A stretch of DNA of 64,000 bases from Ephemerocybe angulata (GCA_013368325.1 JAACJK010000063.1:248001-312000); one strand, 5' to 3'; counted from the stretch's first letter, positions 44,701-54,933 are shown. The notes: generated from the letters alone by a model not told the origin. Numbers and translations: made by a program.

Positions 44701-45470
44701 CAGTCGGCGAAAATTGCGACCGACGTCCCTTCATCATTAGCGAGCGCTCAATGCCAATCTTCCTTGAACACATTCGCCTGTCATCAACATTGATGTTAAC
44801 GTAACGTTACTCCTTAGTATGTTGAATCCTAAGACGGACTCAACCCGTGCCAGCAGTGTACATAGTCCCCTGCCTAGTAAATATCTCTATGAAGTTGGAG
44901 TGACGGGAGTGCCCTTGCGAGGTGGCATCCAAGTTGAAACCCAGCGGCTCGCAGGCGCTTAATTATATATTAGAAGTGAGGAGAATCCATAAATCGTGAG
45001 TCAAAGATTCTGCTTCGCCGATGAGCGGGCGGTAGAACTGACATATGTTTCTGTGATAATTCTTCAGGGAAAGAAAGTCTTGTGAAATTGTCTTGAAACA
45101 CGGAGACTACGCTATGTGAATGCTATGTATGTGAGTTGCCAAGACAGTAACTGCCTGGTGACCATCTCTGCTGGACTAGGCTACTGTAGAACATCAATTT
45201 TTTATTTCCTTGTGCATAGCGCCTTTACAGCGTGTGCAATAGCACCTCAACGCGCCAGACTGTCCCCTTCCTGTAGTACTCTGATTAGCATCGTAAAGTA
45301 ACTTCTCTAAACCCATTTTGCTACACCGTCACGGCTGGAGTACAGATACCAATGATACGGTCACCGGTTTGGCAAAATCTATAAGACCACCGCCAAGGGT
45401 TGTAGAATAACCATTCCCCTCACACTTCAAACCTACAACCAATACCTCCCAAAGTCAACCAACCTTCAAA
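41744..45470. other. Intergenic duplicated region upstream of Z2
   Basis: No supported gene. Direct repeats at about 41985-42115 and 42700-42830 (share ACGAGGTGGCGCCA and ATGGTTGCTGCCTCGAGGAT). From about 42830 on it matches 57525 onward. A tandem pair of about 180 bp at about 44040-44380 (each with AGCGCCTGGATT / GCGCCTGGATT and GTGAAACTTTG). 44400-45470 matches the upstream regions of Z3 and Z4. Confidence 0.65.
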
Positions 45471-47835
45471 ATGCGTGTCTCCATCCTCTCCATCTTCTCC
45501 CTCACCCTCGCACTTGCGAACTTCGTCTCCGCTCATTCGGATGTACATGAATCTCCTCCTCTTTCTATAACTATACCACTCACAACTTCGCACCTGCTAG
45601 GACACCCTTAACGCCAGAGAATACGTCGACGATCTGAGCGTCCGCGAAACCAGCGCCGACGTCCTGGCCGACATCTCCACCCGAGACCTCATTAGCGAGC
45701 TCTCAGACCGTCTGGAGCGCCGTGGGGGCGAGCTCCTAAAGTGTCCCCACTGCCCCAGGCAGTTCGTCAACCCTAACAACGTACGCCCCCATTCTCTTCA
45801 TCTACATTACCCATTGCACCCTCTGACTTGCTTCATCTGTTATTTGTTGTTGCAGCTTGCGGCCCACATTGGTGAAGAGCACTCTGGGCAAACCAATCAA
45901 CGCAGACCCTCCACAGGCCGCAAGCCTAAGGCAGGGCGCCGTTGAAGCTCGCAATTGTATGTACCACGGCCCGACGGCAGAGGAGTTGGACGCCGCCGAA
46001 CTAATCAGAGGACCGCAACCTTTTGACACATTTCGGCCCCCTTCCCAAGTATCACTTTTTATTTATACTAGTTATAGACTGCCCATACCAAATCACTGCT
46101 TTATCTCTTGAGGTGCCACCCTGCTTGGACTCGCCCAAGTCTCGTCGCCCAATTCATCCCCCAGCAGTCAGACCCAACCGGTTAGCATTGTAAGCGCAGC
46201 TACAATGCCAGCGCCCAAACATAGTCTTCCTGGGACATCCATCCATACTCTAAGTATACGCACGCCAGCCACCCTCGTCCTTGTGGTACCATGGCCATCC
46301 CATGACTACGCGGCGCTCTCCAACTCCCTCGGAGACACCTGCTTTAGCGCCCAAAGCCCGAGCGCACCGAATGCCCCGAACCGCCGATCCGCCGATCCGG
46401 CGACGGCCCTCGGCAGGGAGACGAGTCCCGAAGTTCCGGCGACGCACCTGGCGCTGATGGTGACATGACATGCTTTCTTTCCGTGACACCCATGTCCGTC
46501 CTCGCGCACTAGTACCCTCTGGAGTCTGGCAGTGGCATGCCGCCTGCGCCTGGATCCTGCGCTATGACACTGCAGCCTCGAGGATGGGACCTCCGCCGAC
46601 GTAGATCAGGCGCGGCGCATGGATATCTGACTGCGAAACGCGACATGCAAGTTGGCGCCGATTCTGCTTCCAAGGTCCCTTATCCCTTGGTCTACTATAT
46701 CTTTTTTGTCCTCAATCGATGGATGGATGGGTGGGTGGATGGATGGATGCGCTCTAGGCTAGGATACCGTAAAACATGAGCCTGTAGCGTATTTCCTTCC
46801 CTCTCCTCCCTCTCCTTCCCACTCCTCCCTCTCCTTCCCTCTCCTCCCTCTCCTTCTCTCTCCTTCCCTCTCCTTCCCTCTCCCCTCGCTCCTGCCCTTT
46901 ATCGTCCCGCCCTCCCTACTCTTCGTACCCACCGAATCCGAGTGAACACTTCCAGAATACGAACATCATCCAGATCACGAACACTACACAGCGCACGTTG
47001 AAGACCGCGCAGACTATTCGTGCCAATGAAACGGGGGATGGAGAAGCCTCGCGTCGGTAGCCTCGCGTCGGTAGCCTCGCAACGGCCACGTTCACCCCGT
47101 CGTTAGCGCGTCCGGCTTCCCGTTCGAGAGTTGAACGTTGAGGGTTCTGCGGATCCGAGGGGGTATCACAGCACGCGCGGGGAGAAACTCAGGAAGGTGC
47201 GGTGCACGTCTTCATTTTGATTTATTCATTCCTCGAAATTGACTTCTCTTTAAATTACCCCATTTCTCCAGGACTTTCGAAGACTGACTGCACGATGAAT
47301 GTCGTTTTTCCAATCCTTGGACGTGCACATAAGGGCTTTGATACACGCCATGCCTGCTACACGATCATGGGTGAACAAGCCAAAGGGGGGAGGCGGGTGG
47401 TTCAGAGTGCGCAGTAGATGGACGTTCTGTGGTGTAAGAACGAAGGCGTGCCCACGGCTTCGTGGAAATCTGCCATCGCACTGTCAGTCACTTTTAGGCA
47501 AGGAGGGCTTCGCAATGTGCGCCGCCGCGGGAAGGAGAAGGGAAGGACTCGAAGATCGACGGGCGTCGTTGGTACGTAAAGAGGGCGCCACGAGGGGTTG
47601 GCCGACGGTTCGTAGAGGATGTTTGGCCGGGCTTTGTACGCTTTCTTTGGATCGGGGTGGACGGCGGGGAGTTTTGGCTTCGATGCCTTCCTTTTGGCTC
47701 AGCTTCCTGACCCTTGTCTCTCTACCTCTGCCTTTGCCTCTCTATTCCTTTTGCTCCTCCCCGCTTTGACGCCCCTGCTCCGCTCGCTCGAACTTCGCCT
47801 GGCATACCCTTTTCGACACCTGCCTGTTTACCTTG
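42830..47835 (+). repeat. Segmental duplication unit 2 (Z2 block)
   Basis: Aligns in the same orientation, with substitutions and indels, to about 57525-63610 (Z4 block). Landmarks: TTTAGCATTCCGCAGG, GGGTTCGATCCTCGCCTGTG, the Z gene, AGTTCCGG-rich 3' flank, a GGAT microsatellite (46720-46750 against 62595-62622), GGGGGTATCACAGCACGCGC and GGTTGGCCGACGGTTCGTAG. Confidence 0.85.
45471..45945 (+). CDS. Z2: small secreted protein with C2H2-like zinc finger
   Basis: Exons 45471-45542, 45601-45780 and 45856-45945; 113 residues. Signal peptide MRVSILSIFSLTLALANFVS, then DTLNAREYVDDLSVRETS, DISTRDLISELSDRLERR, CPHCPRQFVNPNN, and LAAHIGEEHSGQTNQRR with a longer basic tail than Z1. The finger spacing Cys-x2-Cys-x12-His-x4-His is kept. 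A TATAAG box lies 86-91 bp upstream. Its promoter shows a single copy of the site at which element 1 is inserted upstream of Z1. Function unknown. Confidence 0.87.
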
Positions 47836-47844
47836 TACGCTCCC
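45946..47844. other. 3' flank of Z2 up to the broken dehydrogenase
   Basis: Duplicated in the Z4 block. Contains a GGAT-type microsatellite at 46720-46750 and a polypyrimidine run (CTCCCTCTCCTTCC type) at about 46795-46890. ORFs such as 47299-47769 lack domains and their counterpart near 63100-63560 is not conserved as an ORF. Confidence 0.55.
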
Positions 47845-48423
47845 GCTGCCGACGCCGTCGTCCTCGCCATCCGCTCGCAAGGCAAAGGCGGCGCCATCGC
47901 CGTCAAAGCCAACACATCCACAATCGAAGGTGGGCTCTTCCTCCTCGACGAAGGTATCAAAACATTCGGGAGGATAGATATATTGGTGTTGAATGCGGGT
48001 GTAATGGGGAGTAGGAGCTTGGGCGAGGTGGACGAGGCGTTTTTTGATGCGCATTTTGAGACGAATGTGAAGGTGCCGATGTTTATGTGTAAGAGAGCGG
48101 CGGAGGTTATGCCGAGTCCGGGCGGTAGGATTGTGTTGTTTTCGAATAGTTTGACGGCGGCGTCCAGTGAGTCTATCGCTACTCCGCTCTTTCTCTCCTT
48201 CCCTAACCTCCCATCACCTACCGCGCCTAGCCGTCCTCCCCAACGCCCTCTGCTACCTCGCAACCAAAGGCGCAGTCGAACAAATCAGCCGCGTCCTCGC
48301 AAAGGACCTCGGCAGCCGCGGCATCACAGTCAACACCATCTCCCCTGGCCCCATCGACACGCCCCTCTTCCGCGAAGGCAAGTCTCAGCATGTGATAGAT
48401 GGGATAGCGAAGCAGACGCCCAG

Positions 48424-48432
48424 CAGGAGGCT
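48424..48432. repeat. 9-bp target-site duplication, left of element 2
   Basis: CAGGAGGCT, repeated at 54752-54760. Present once at the aligned position in SDR1 (40896-40904, minus strand). Confidence 0.97.
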
Positions 48433-48558
48433 TAGACCGGTGACCGGCCTGTCACATGTATGAAACCCTGCGGGTTGTCGATAGACAGACCGGCACGGCT
48501 GGGTTTGAATTCCCGTATGGATTTTTTGATGGCACCAGTTACCCTTTTGGGCCTAATC
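48433..48558 (+). repeat. Left TIR of element 2
   Basis: Begins TAGACCGGTGACCGGCCTGT. The first about 23 bases follow the same pattern as element 1 (TAGACC.GT.AC.GG.C.GTCAC), and the inner GTCGATAGACAGACCGG block is also shared. Confidence 0.93.
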
Positions 48559-48603
48559 CAAGCCCCTGCCAAACCGTCCTTGACCTCTTCCTCGTCGTCT
48601 ACG

Positions 48604-51600
48604 ATGTCGAACGCTGCCCAAAACCCAGCAAAACCGGTAAAGAAACGCAATAAAAAGCAGCCCCTACCATATGAGCAGAAATTGGACTTCACCGTAGCAC
48701 CGACAGTGCCGGTAACCGCACCAGAGGCCCAGTCTGCCAACCCCGCATCGAGTTCGGGCATCGCAGGCCCCTCAATTGCTTCGGGACCTGGAACGGGTAC
48801 GCAGGTGTATACGAAGGGTGGTACTCGCATGGATCTTGGACCTGCTGAGGCTCCCGTGGGTCCAGCGCCGACTGCAGTATCTGCAGATACAACGAGGTAC
48901 GTCTTCGTTTACATCCCCGGTTGTTTGCATTTTTTCTGAGCCTAGGGATATAGCACCACACAGGGTGTGTCTGGGGCTGCACCAGTACCTACAGCACCCC
49001 CCGTAGCATCCTCTTCGAAACCTAGAATGTCTTCTGCCCAAAGAATAGAGTCTATTGTCGATGGCATCCGCGAAACACCCGGGATTGGCCCGTTCAACGT
49101 CTTCGAAGCCATCGTGGACGGCCGTAACTCTCAGTATAGCCAATTCCGTGACCAACTCTACGCCCCAGGGAATACTAAGCTGTCCGAGATTCTTTCCTTG
49201 GTACATTCGGATCCACGGGGGCGCCTAAAGCTGCAGGAATGGATTACGAGCTCCACTGGCCGTGACATTGTATCTGGCATTATCTCGGATGAGATGGACG
49301 TCTTGCGGGACGACCAGAAGTTGACTGGGGTTGCCGATATCACCCCAGAATACATTCGGAATCGTACTCCCCTCGATATTGAGTCCATGGCTCCCTTCAT
49401 GACGGAGATGGTGGTGTGTGCAGCCCAGACCGAGCGAGCGACGGCCAAGAACGTCAAGAAAAAGCCAGATCAGGTATGTGGCTACTCAATATTGCAAGCG
49501 CGCTAGTTGCTGAGTACCACTTTAGCTTTCCCGTGTCGTCATGAGGCAGTTGTTGTACCAGCGTTCAAACCGTGCCCTTGGCTTTGCGACGGAATTCGGT
49601 CTCTTCCTATGGGGCTGCGGTTGCTCTAAGAACACAATTGAGGCATTACATCGATGCGGCCTCTCAATCTCGTACACGGCCGTAGGTACAGCTCTGGAGA
49701 AGCTCTCGGACCACTGCATTCAGGTTGCAATCGGCATCGCAGCGGGACCGCACGCGTTCTGCTATGACAACATCAATATATCAACCTCGATTTTCGTTGA
49801 ACAGCGCGGCGGCTCAACTCCATCCAAGGTCACTTCTGGAACCCTCGGAATGGTTTACCGCTTGAAGAACGCCACCATGGCCGACATGGAGTTGGCGCCA
49901 ATTCTCGAGCGAATGCACAGCCCCAACTATAACATGGGCCTCAATTTCTATACCGACCTCGTACCGACCGATCAGCAAGCGACCGACTTCGTGCGTCAGC
50001 TGAAGGTCAACATAATCAGTGTTCTTCTTCGGTACGTCAAGGGCTTTGAAAAGCGCGCGTCCGACACGACACTCCAGAGCAAGCCTATCCGAAAGCTTCC
50101 ACCAGACCACATTGCCGAATTCCAGCTCCTGCGGGTCTCAACAACCGAGGAGGCGACCATCAAGGGTAATCTGCAGTTCCAGGAAGAGATGTATCTGGAT
50201 CAATTAGGCCGCACCGCAGAAGAACTCAGTAAATACGCCATCCCGACCATCAACGACCAATTGACAAACTCGAGAATTCGCTCGGGCCAGATTCTACGTG
50301 CCCCTGACATCAACGATTGGAATCGACGATTGGTATTCCAAACAGCGCCGGGTATGTTCCATTTCGGGATGAACTTGGAGTGGGGTATCTACGACAATCA
50401 TCGTGGAAGCATCAGCCTGAGGGCCTCGCTTGCATATTGGATTGCCTTCCTTGCCATAGTCCGACTCGCTTCCGACAAACCAGACTATCACACCCTCTTA
50501 GCAGCACTCCGACATATCCTTGAAGGCCACATTCTCAATGCGTGGAGACTCGTCATCGCCAGCGAAGCTGACAACGCCGATGCTGCGGCTGCGGCTGCAG
50601 CTGAGGCCGCCGGCCCAGAAGATCCAGCAAAGCCAAGACCGAAGCCAGTCAAGGCACCAAGGACACTCAGCGCCTACGCGAAATCGAAGCCAACGACGGA
50701 GGATCTCTTTAAAAAAGCGGAGCTCATTCTGGACAACTATGCGACACCTCTACCACAGCCCTTCTCAGTTCCCGAAACATCCAGCGATGACGAGGGCGAC
50801 CCTGTTTACGCACCAGAGCCAACGCCTTGGACGGACCCTGATCCGGCTGAGGATATAGTCCATCAGAATACCTGACTCCTGACGCGCGACCTTCTCTATT
50901 TCTTCGAGCTCATTGATGCGGTGAAGGACGGTGACTGGGGCAGGATTGAGAACTTCCTCCCTCAGCTTACAATGATGTTTCGAGGGTGTGGGGGAAACAA
51001 CTACTGCACGGAGAGTCTCTTCCTAATCCAAAACTTGAAGTATATTTGGCCTCCCAAATTCGCGTGAGTCACTACTTAAAGTTGTCAGTAATTATGAGCA
51101 TGTTGCTGATCATTTATTCAGGGATGTGATGCGTGATACACTGCTCGTGAATGTGTCTGGAATACCCGGCCATTGCATGGCTGCAGACCTGAACATGGAG
51201 CATAGTATCAAGGAGGTTAAGGTATGTTTATTCAACGATCATCTTCGTCAGCGGCTCCCAAATGCTAATCCGGAACTTATTTAGGATACTATTGTACTAA
51301 AAGGCCTCGAGACGACCTGGGACACAATGCAGAAGGCATCAGCTTGCATCAATGAAGTGAAAGAAATTAAGAGGAAGGTTGCCGCAACCATGAATCTCCC
51401 ATATCAGAAGAAGACTCACAGCGACGTTGACACAAGTCCGCTGGTCTGGCGCGTCGCAGATAAGCTAATGGAGGAAGGGTTCCAAACCTTCACGCCAAAC
51501 AGGGAGGGAAACACCAAAGCCAAACCGGTTGTGGATATCATTGAAGAAGGCTCGAAGAAAGTCAAGGCATCGATCAAGACCTTCAACAAGAAATTCCAGA

Positions 51601-51731
51601 GCTTCATCGGTGGGTATAACTTTGTGCCGGACGACGAGGATGCTCAAGAATTGACGGACACTTTGGCTACGAACGAGATTGTTGTTGGGGAAGACGTAGT
51701 GCTTGACGAAGAAACCAACATGAGTATGTAG
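48604..51731 (+). CDS. DUF6589-like presumed transposase of element 2 (one in-frame stop)
   Basis: Exons 48604-48896, 48954-49473, 49526-51063, 51122-51221 and 51285-51731. Start at MSNAAQNPAKPVKK; an in-frame ATG at 48460 inside the TIR is possible. Order of segments: Pro/Ser/Ala-rich basic N-terminus; ITPEYIRNRTPLDIESMAPF; RQLLYQRSNRALGFATEFGL; EALHRCGLSISYTAV; CYDNINISTSIFVEQRGG (Asp codon 49766); YAIPTINDQLTNSRIRSGQ; GMFHFGMNLEWGIYDNHRGS; DKPDYHTLLAALRHILEG. I recognise this as the DUF6589 family. A TGA at 50873-50875 falls between DIVHQNT and LLTRDLLYFFEL; both sides are conserved with element 1, so it is a nonsense mutation unless read through or spliced out. Likely nuclear, acting on the TIRs. 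Confidence 0.8.
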
Positions 51732-51746
51732 CACAGTAGCACTAAT

Positions 51747-54559
51747 TCAATAGGGTGTTGCATCTGTAATATGACGACGTGCGCCTAACATCTTCCGTAC
51801 TTCATCAAATGAGAGCACACCATCCCGAACCTGCTGAAGTAGCTCTTGAGCTTTCGCAGCTGCAACTTCAGAGGGAGGCTCCGCAGCTATGGATGACGAT
51901 GATGCGGCGGCATTGTTTCCTGAATCCGCCGGTTTTGCTAGTCTTGCAGAGCGCCGTGGGCCAGCGGTAGGAGCGGGACAGAGTTGGGCCAATGCATTTT
52001 CTCGAGCAGCTCGCTCCATCTCCTCAGAGGCCTTTTCAAACGACTGCTTCGCCTCCTCAATCTTCCTCCGCTTCAAGCGCTCTTCCTCTTCCACCTTGGC
52101 ATCCTGCTTCAGCTGCTTCACATCGTCTTCAAACTTCCGGATAACACCGAGAATCGGTTTCGCATATTTCGCTTTCCATGAGGCTGGTAAATCCAATGCC
52201 TCTGCGAGCTCGTCTTCCGATGTGAGGTGATCTTCTAATGTTAGCATTGACAGTCGCTGGATACACTCTTTGGGGAGTATCGATGATGCAAGGATCGCAC
52301 CGCGGATAGGACTGGCCTTCCATGCGTCAAACCGCCACTTCTCGAGTGCGTGAACAAGTGCTGGGCGGTACCCGGTCGGTCGGTACTTCGGTCTTGCGCG
52401 CTTCAGACTCTCAGGTGCAACCGTAGGCTTAGTGACTATCTCATTTTTGCGGGGGTTGTCGACATCGCCGAAGTAGCGCTTTTTTGTTTTTGGATCTTCG
52501 TACAGCATTTCGCCTGGGAAGAAGCTGCCGAAACGGAAGCCATTTCCTGGGTGACGGTCACAGCAAAATCTGCCTGTAAAGCGCAACGCTACAATTGAAA
52601 CAATGACTCAGGAATTAGCACAAAGCCAGGGTGCGAAAGGGTCTCCAAATTAAAGTGTACCGTCGTCAGTCGTATCACCGTTCGCCTCCGCAAAGGTCTC
52701 GCGAAGGCATTTGTCCGACTGAAGAATTTTGGCCATTCCGATACCGACGCGCTGCTCCTTCTTCGATCTATCATTCAAATCACCGCTATGCGGCTGGTCG
52801 GGGTCGTCGGAGCTCCATATGTTCTCTCCGAAAGGTCTCAAGTTAATCTTCTCCACGAACTTCTCAGTCTGGAGAAGGAAGATACATTCCGACACTCCAT
52901 CACGTCCAGCGCGGCCAGCCCGCTGCAGCATCACAGGTACTTCGTTGGTGACGCCGTACTGGACAACGTACGCAACGTCCTTGACATCGATTCCCTGGTA
53001 CGTATAAGTAAGAGTGATAAGAATTACACAATGATTATCGTGCAACTCGTTACGATGAGTGACCTTGGGAAAAGAAATGACCAGACTTGGGTTTGAACCA
53101 AGGACCTGTCCAATCTAGGGGAACGCTCTAACCACTGAGCTATCCGGTCTTGTAAACCCAGAGTGCTAATTGGTGTTAGACCCAATTAAGTCGTAGACTG
53201 CTGTGAGCTCCTGCTGTGTAAGCAGTGTAGCGTAGCTTGTCTGTATGACTGAAGGTTGATTTGTAAAGCGGGTTACGTAATCTTCCAACAAAGAGTGATT
53301 AGCTCTTTAAATGGCATATGATACTCACAACGGCCGCAATCTCGGTTGCGTGGAGCTGGCGACAAGTTCCTTTCGGATCACGAAAGTCTTCGAGAACGGA
53401 CACGAGATACGGTTTCGACATCCCAGCATGGAACGGCCGAATTATTCCTTTGCCTTGCAGATCCGTAGGTAAGCGCTTATCAAGGAAGTTAGCAGCAGCG
53501 GTGCATCGCTCGATGCTCTCGTGAAAAATCACTCCTTTCTTCAAGTCTTCCAAGCAGAAGTCAGGCGGCCAGACGCTAGTCATGGGAAGTGTGTACACCA
53601 GGTTAGAGAAGTCGTCAAGTGAGCCAACGATGCTGTGAGTTGCCGAACAGATATTGGGCCGGTTACTGGTAATCTTGATGCAGTGAAGACGAGTTTCCTC
53701 GAAGAGTAAGTGTTCCCGGATAGTCTTTTTGATATGCGGCGGCTGTGTTCCCGAGAGCGACTGAAATCGAACATGTTTCGAGAGTTTGAGGCGGAATGGG
53801 CCCAGGTTACCCCAGGCCGGGCGAAACGCGGGTCTTCCATGTCGCTTTATGCCGGCCAAGTGAATAAAATGGGCCTCGTCGACATGAACAAGCCGGATAT
53901 GCTTCGAAAACTTTTTGTTGTTGATTATGCGCGCCAGACGAGAGAAATGGCCTTGGTGCATCGAGAGCTGCTCGGGTTGAACGATCAGAACCGTGTATTT
54001 GAGAGCCCAGACATCCTGTAGACAGTAGAACGTTGAAGTTTTGACTCGGTTCAGAGCTGCAGATATGCCAAACCTGCCAAACTTTCGGATCCTTCGAGGT
54101 ATCTTCATTGACTGCGAATGCACGGACGCCGAAGCGAGCAAGCTCCTTCACTTGCCCTTCCTGGACCGTCTTGAGAGGAGAAACAATGATAGAGAGACCT
54201 CCAGAGAGCAGAGCAGGTAGAATCATGCAGATAGTCTTCCCAGAGCCCGTTCCAGCGTCCACTTCCGAGTCCTTTCCAGAGAGCAGTGCGAGCGCCGAAT
54301 CCAGCTGAAATTCCTTCGGAGAGATTCTTCCATCCGTAGCCGTGTGTAGAGCCAAGCATAGTTTCATTCCAAGTGCCAATAGTCTGCTGTTATGCTTCGT
54401 CCAGTAGCCATCCGGTAGTCGTCGGTCGGCTGGGATTCGTGTTCGGTATGCGGCTTCAATATCTTCCATTTTGGTGAGTTTCGAGACGTCTATGGGCAAA
54501 GAAACATCCATAGAAGTGTCCTCTGGCGTATCGACCTGCATTTCCGCTGCTGAATCCAT
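51747..54559 (-). CDS. RecQ-like helicase with coiled-coil tail (element 2)
   Basis: Exons 54074-54559, 53329-54015, 52661-52994 and 51747-52588 join in one frame; 782 residues. RecA1: FQLDSALALLSGKDS, Walker A DAGTGSGKT, IVSPLKTVQEGQV, VHVDEAHF (DEAH box), SLSGTQPP. RecA2: GVIFHESIERCTAAANFL, FHAGMSKPYL, GIDVKDVAYVVQYGV, MLQRAGRAGR. A zinc-type part follows (KCLRETFAEAN... GRFCCDRHPG; His replaces the fourth Cys usual in RecQ). The last roughly 280 residues are an extension: GEMLYEDPKTKKRYFGDVDN, a long charged coiled coil (about 51980-52140) and SARLAKPADSG. Start at MDSAAEMQVD, 192 bp from the transposon end. It probably unwinds transposon DNA or intermediates during transposition. Intron 2 carries a 272-bp insertion. 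Confidence 0.88.
53010..53018. repeat. 9-bp duplication flanking the intron insertion (left)
   Basis: AAGAGTGAT, repeated at 53291-53299. Removing one copy and the insert leaves an intron of about 53 bp, the same size as the 54-bp intron at this position in element 1 (30490-30543). Confidence 0.85.
53019..53290 (-). mobile_element. 272-bp insertion with tRNA-like core in helicase intron (SINE- or MITE-like)
   Basis: Flanked by exact 9-bp duplications and absent from the homologous intron of element 1. On the minus strand it starts TGTTGGAAGATTACG and ends GTGTAATTCTT. It has a tRNA-like block in its middle with intact A-box (TAGCTCAGTGG) and B-box (GGTTCAAACCC) sequences. The ends show a weak inverted similarity (AAGATTACGTAA against AAGAATTACACAA). 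Either a tRNA-derived SINE or a MITE that carried a tRNA-like sequence. Confidence 0.75.
53079..53149 (-). pseudogene. tRNA-like sequence
   Basis: 71 nt. The 7-bp acceptor stem (GACCGGA / TCTGGTC, one G-T), D-arm GCTC...GAGC and T-arm CTTGG-TTCAAAC-CCAAG are good. The anticodon arm does not close properly: stems have mismatches and no loop places a normal U33 and purine 37. No anticodon can be assigned, so I call it a tRNA-derived or pseudo-tRNA sequence. Confidence 0.65.
53291..53299. repeat. 9-bp duplication flanking the intron insertion (right)
   Basis: AAGAGTGAT, matching 53010-53018. Confidence 0.85.
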
Positions 54560-54625
54560 GAAAAGAGGTGTAATTGAGAGGGCCGCAGCCCTCGACGATG
54601 GTACAGTACAAGAACAGGGGCCTTC

Positions 54626-54751
54626 GATTAGGCCCAAAAGGGTAACCCGCGCCATCAAAAAATCCACCCCGGAATTCAAACCCAGCCGTGCTGGTCTGTC
54701 TAACGACAACCCGCAGGGTTTCTTACACGTGACAGGCCAGTTACTGGTCTA
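54626..54751 (-). repeat. Right TIR of element 2
   Basis: The reverse complement begins TAGACCAGTAACTGGCCTGT. Pairs with 48433-48558 at roughly 85-90 percent by eye. Confidence 0.93.
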
Positions 54752-54760
54752 CAGGAGGCT
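54752..54760. repeat. 9-bp target-site duplication, right of element 2
   Basis: CAGGAGGCT, matching 48424-48432. Confidence 0.97.
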
Positions 54761-54933
54761 GGGGGAGCCGGATGATGTGGCGCCTATCGTGGCTTTTTTG
54801 GTTAGTGAGGCGGGGCATTGGGTGAATGGGCAGAATATTAGGGTTGATGGGGTGAGTCGGTTTTTTTTTCTTTTGAGTGTTATGGGTGGGGTATTGATCA
54901 TGATTGGTTGTTTTGTAGGGGTATGTTGTTTGA

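Larger units (their letters stand above)
48433..54751. mobile_element. Element 2: nearly intact DUF6589/RecQ-helicase TIR transposon (6.3 kb)
   Basis: TIRs of about 126 bp (48433-48558 and 54626-54751) start TAGACC and share CCTGCGGGTTGTCG and GGATTTTTTGATGGC. A 9-bp duplication flanks it and SDR1 gives the empty site. It carries exactly two convergent genes: a DUF6589-like protein from the left end and a helicase with coiled-coil tail from the right end, their stops only 15 bp apart. RecQ-like helicase plus 9-bp duplication in a basidiomycete fits what I recall of the AcademH lineage of Academ transposons. The only obvious lesions are one in-frame TGA (50873-50875) and a 272-bp insert inside an intron. 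Confidence 0.93.
47845..54933 (+). pseudogene. Short-chain dehydrogenase copy 2 (SDR2): 5'-truncated and split by element 2
   Basis: Coding pieces 47845-48166, 48231-48432, 54761-54851 and 54919-54933 correspond to exons 2-4 of SDR1, from ADAVVLAIRSQGKGG onward. The first exon and the cofactor-binding TGxxxGxG region are missing: at about 47845 the sequence switches to a segment that in the Z4 block leads to the DUF6534-type gene (63,610). The third exon is cut after PSRRL by the 6.3-kb element 2 and resumes with GEPDDVAPIVAF. The remaining pieces have no other frameshift, so truncation and insertion look recent. Confidence 0.9.

Noticed and set aside
47299..47769. 156-residue ORF in the Z2 3' flank
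   Set aside because: The frame is not kept in the duplicated sequence near 63,100-63,560 and there is no domain.
53079..53149. Functional tRNA gene on the minus strand
   Set aside because: Acceptor, D and T arms are good, but the anticodon arm does not pair and no standard loop (U33, purine 37) can be placed. It also lies inside an insertion in a protein-coding intron.
29833..54751. Helitron interpretation because of the helicase genes
   Set aside because: Helitrons lack TIRs and target duplications and carry Rep/Pif1-type helicases. Here there are long TIRs, 9-bp duplications and a RecQ-type helicase.
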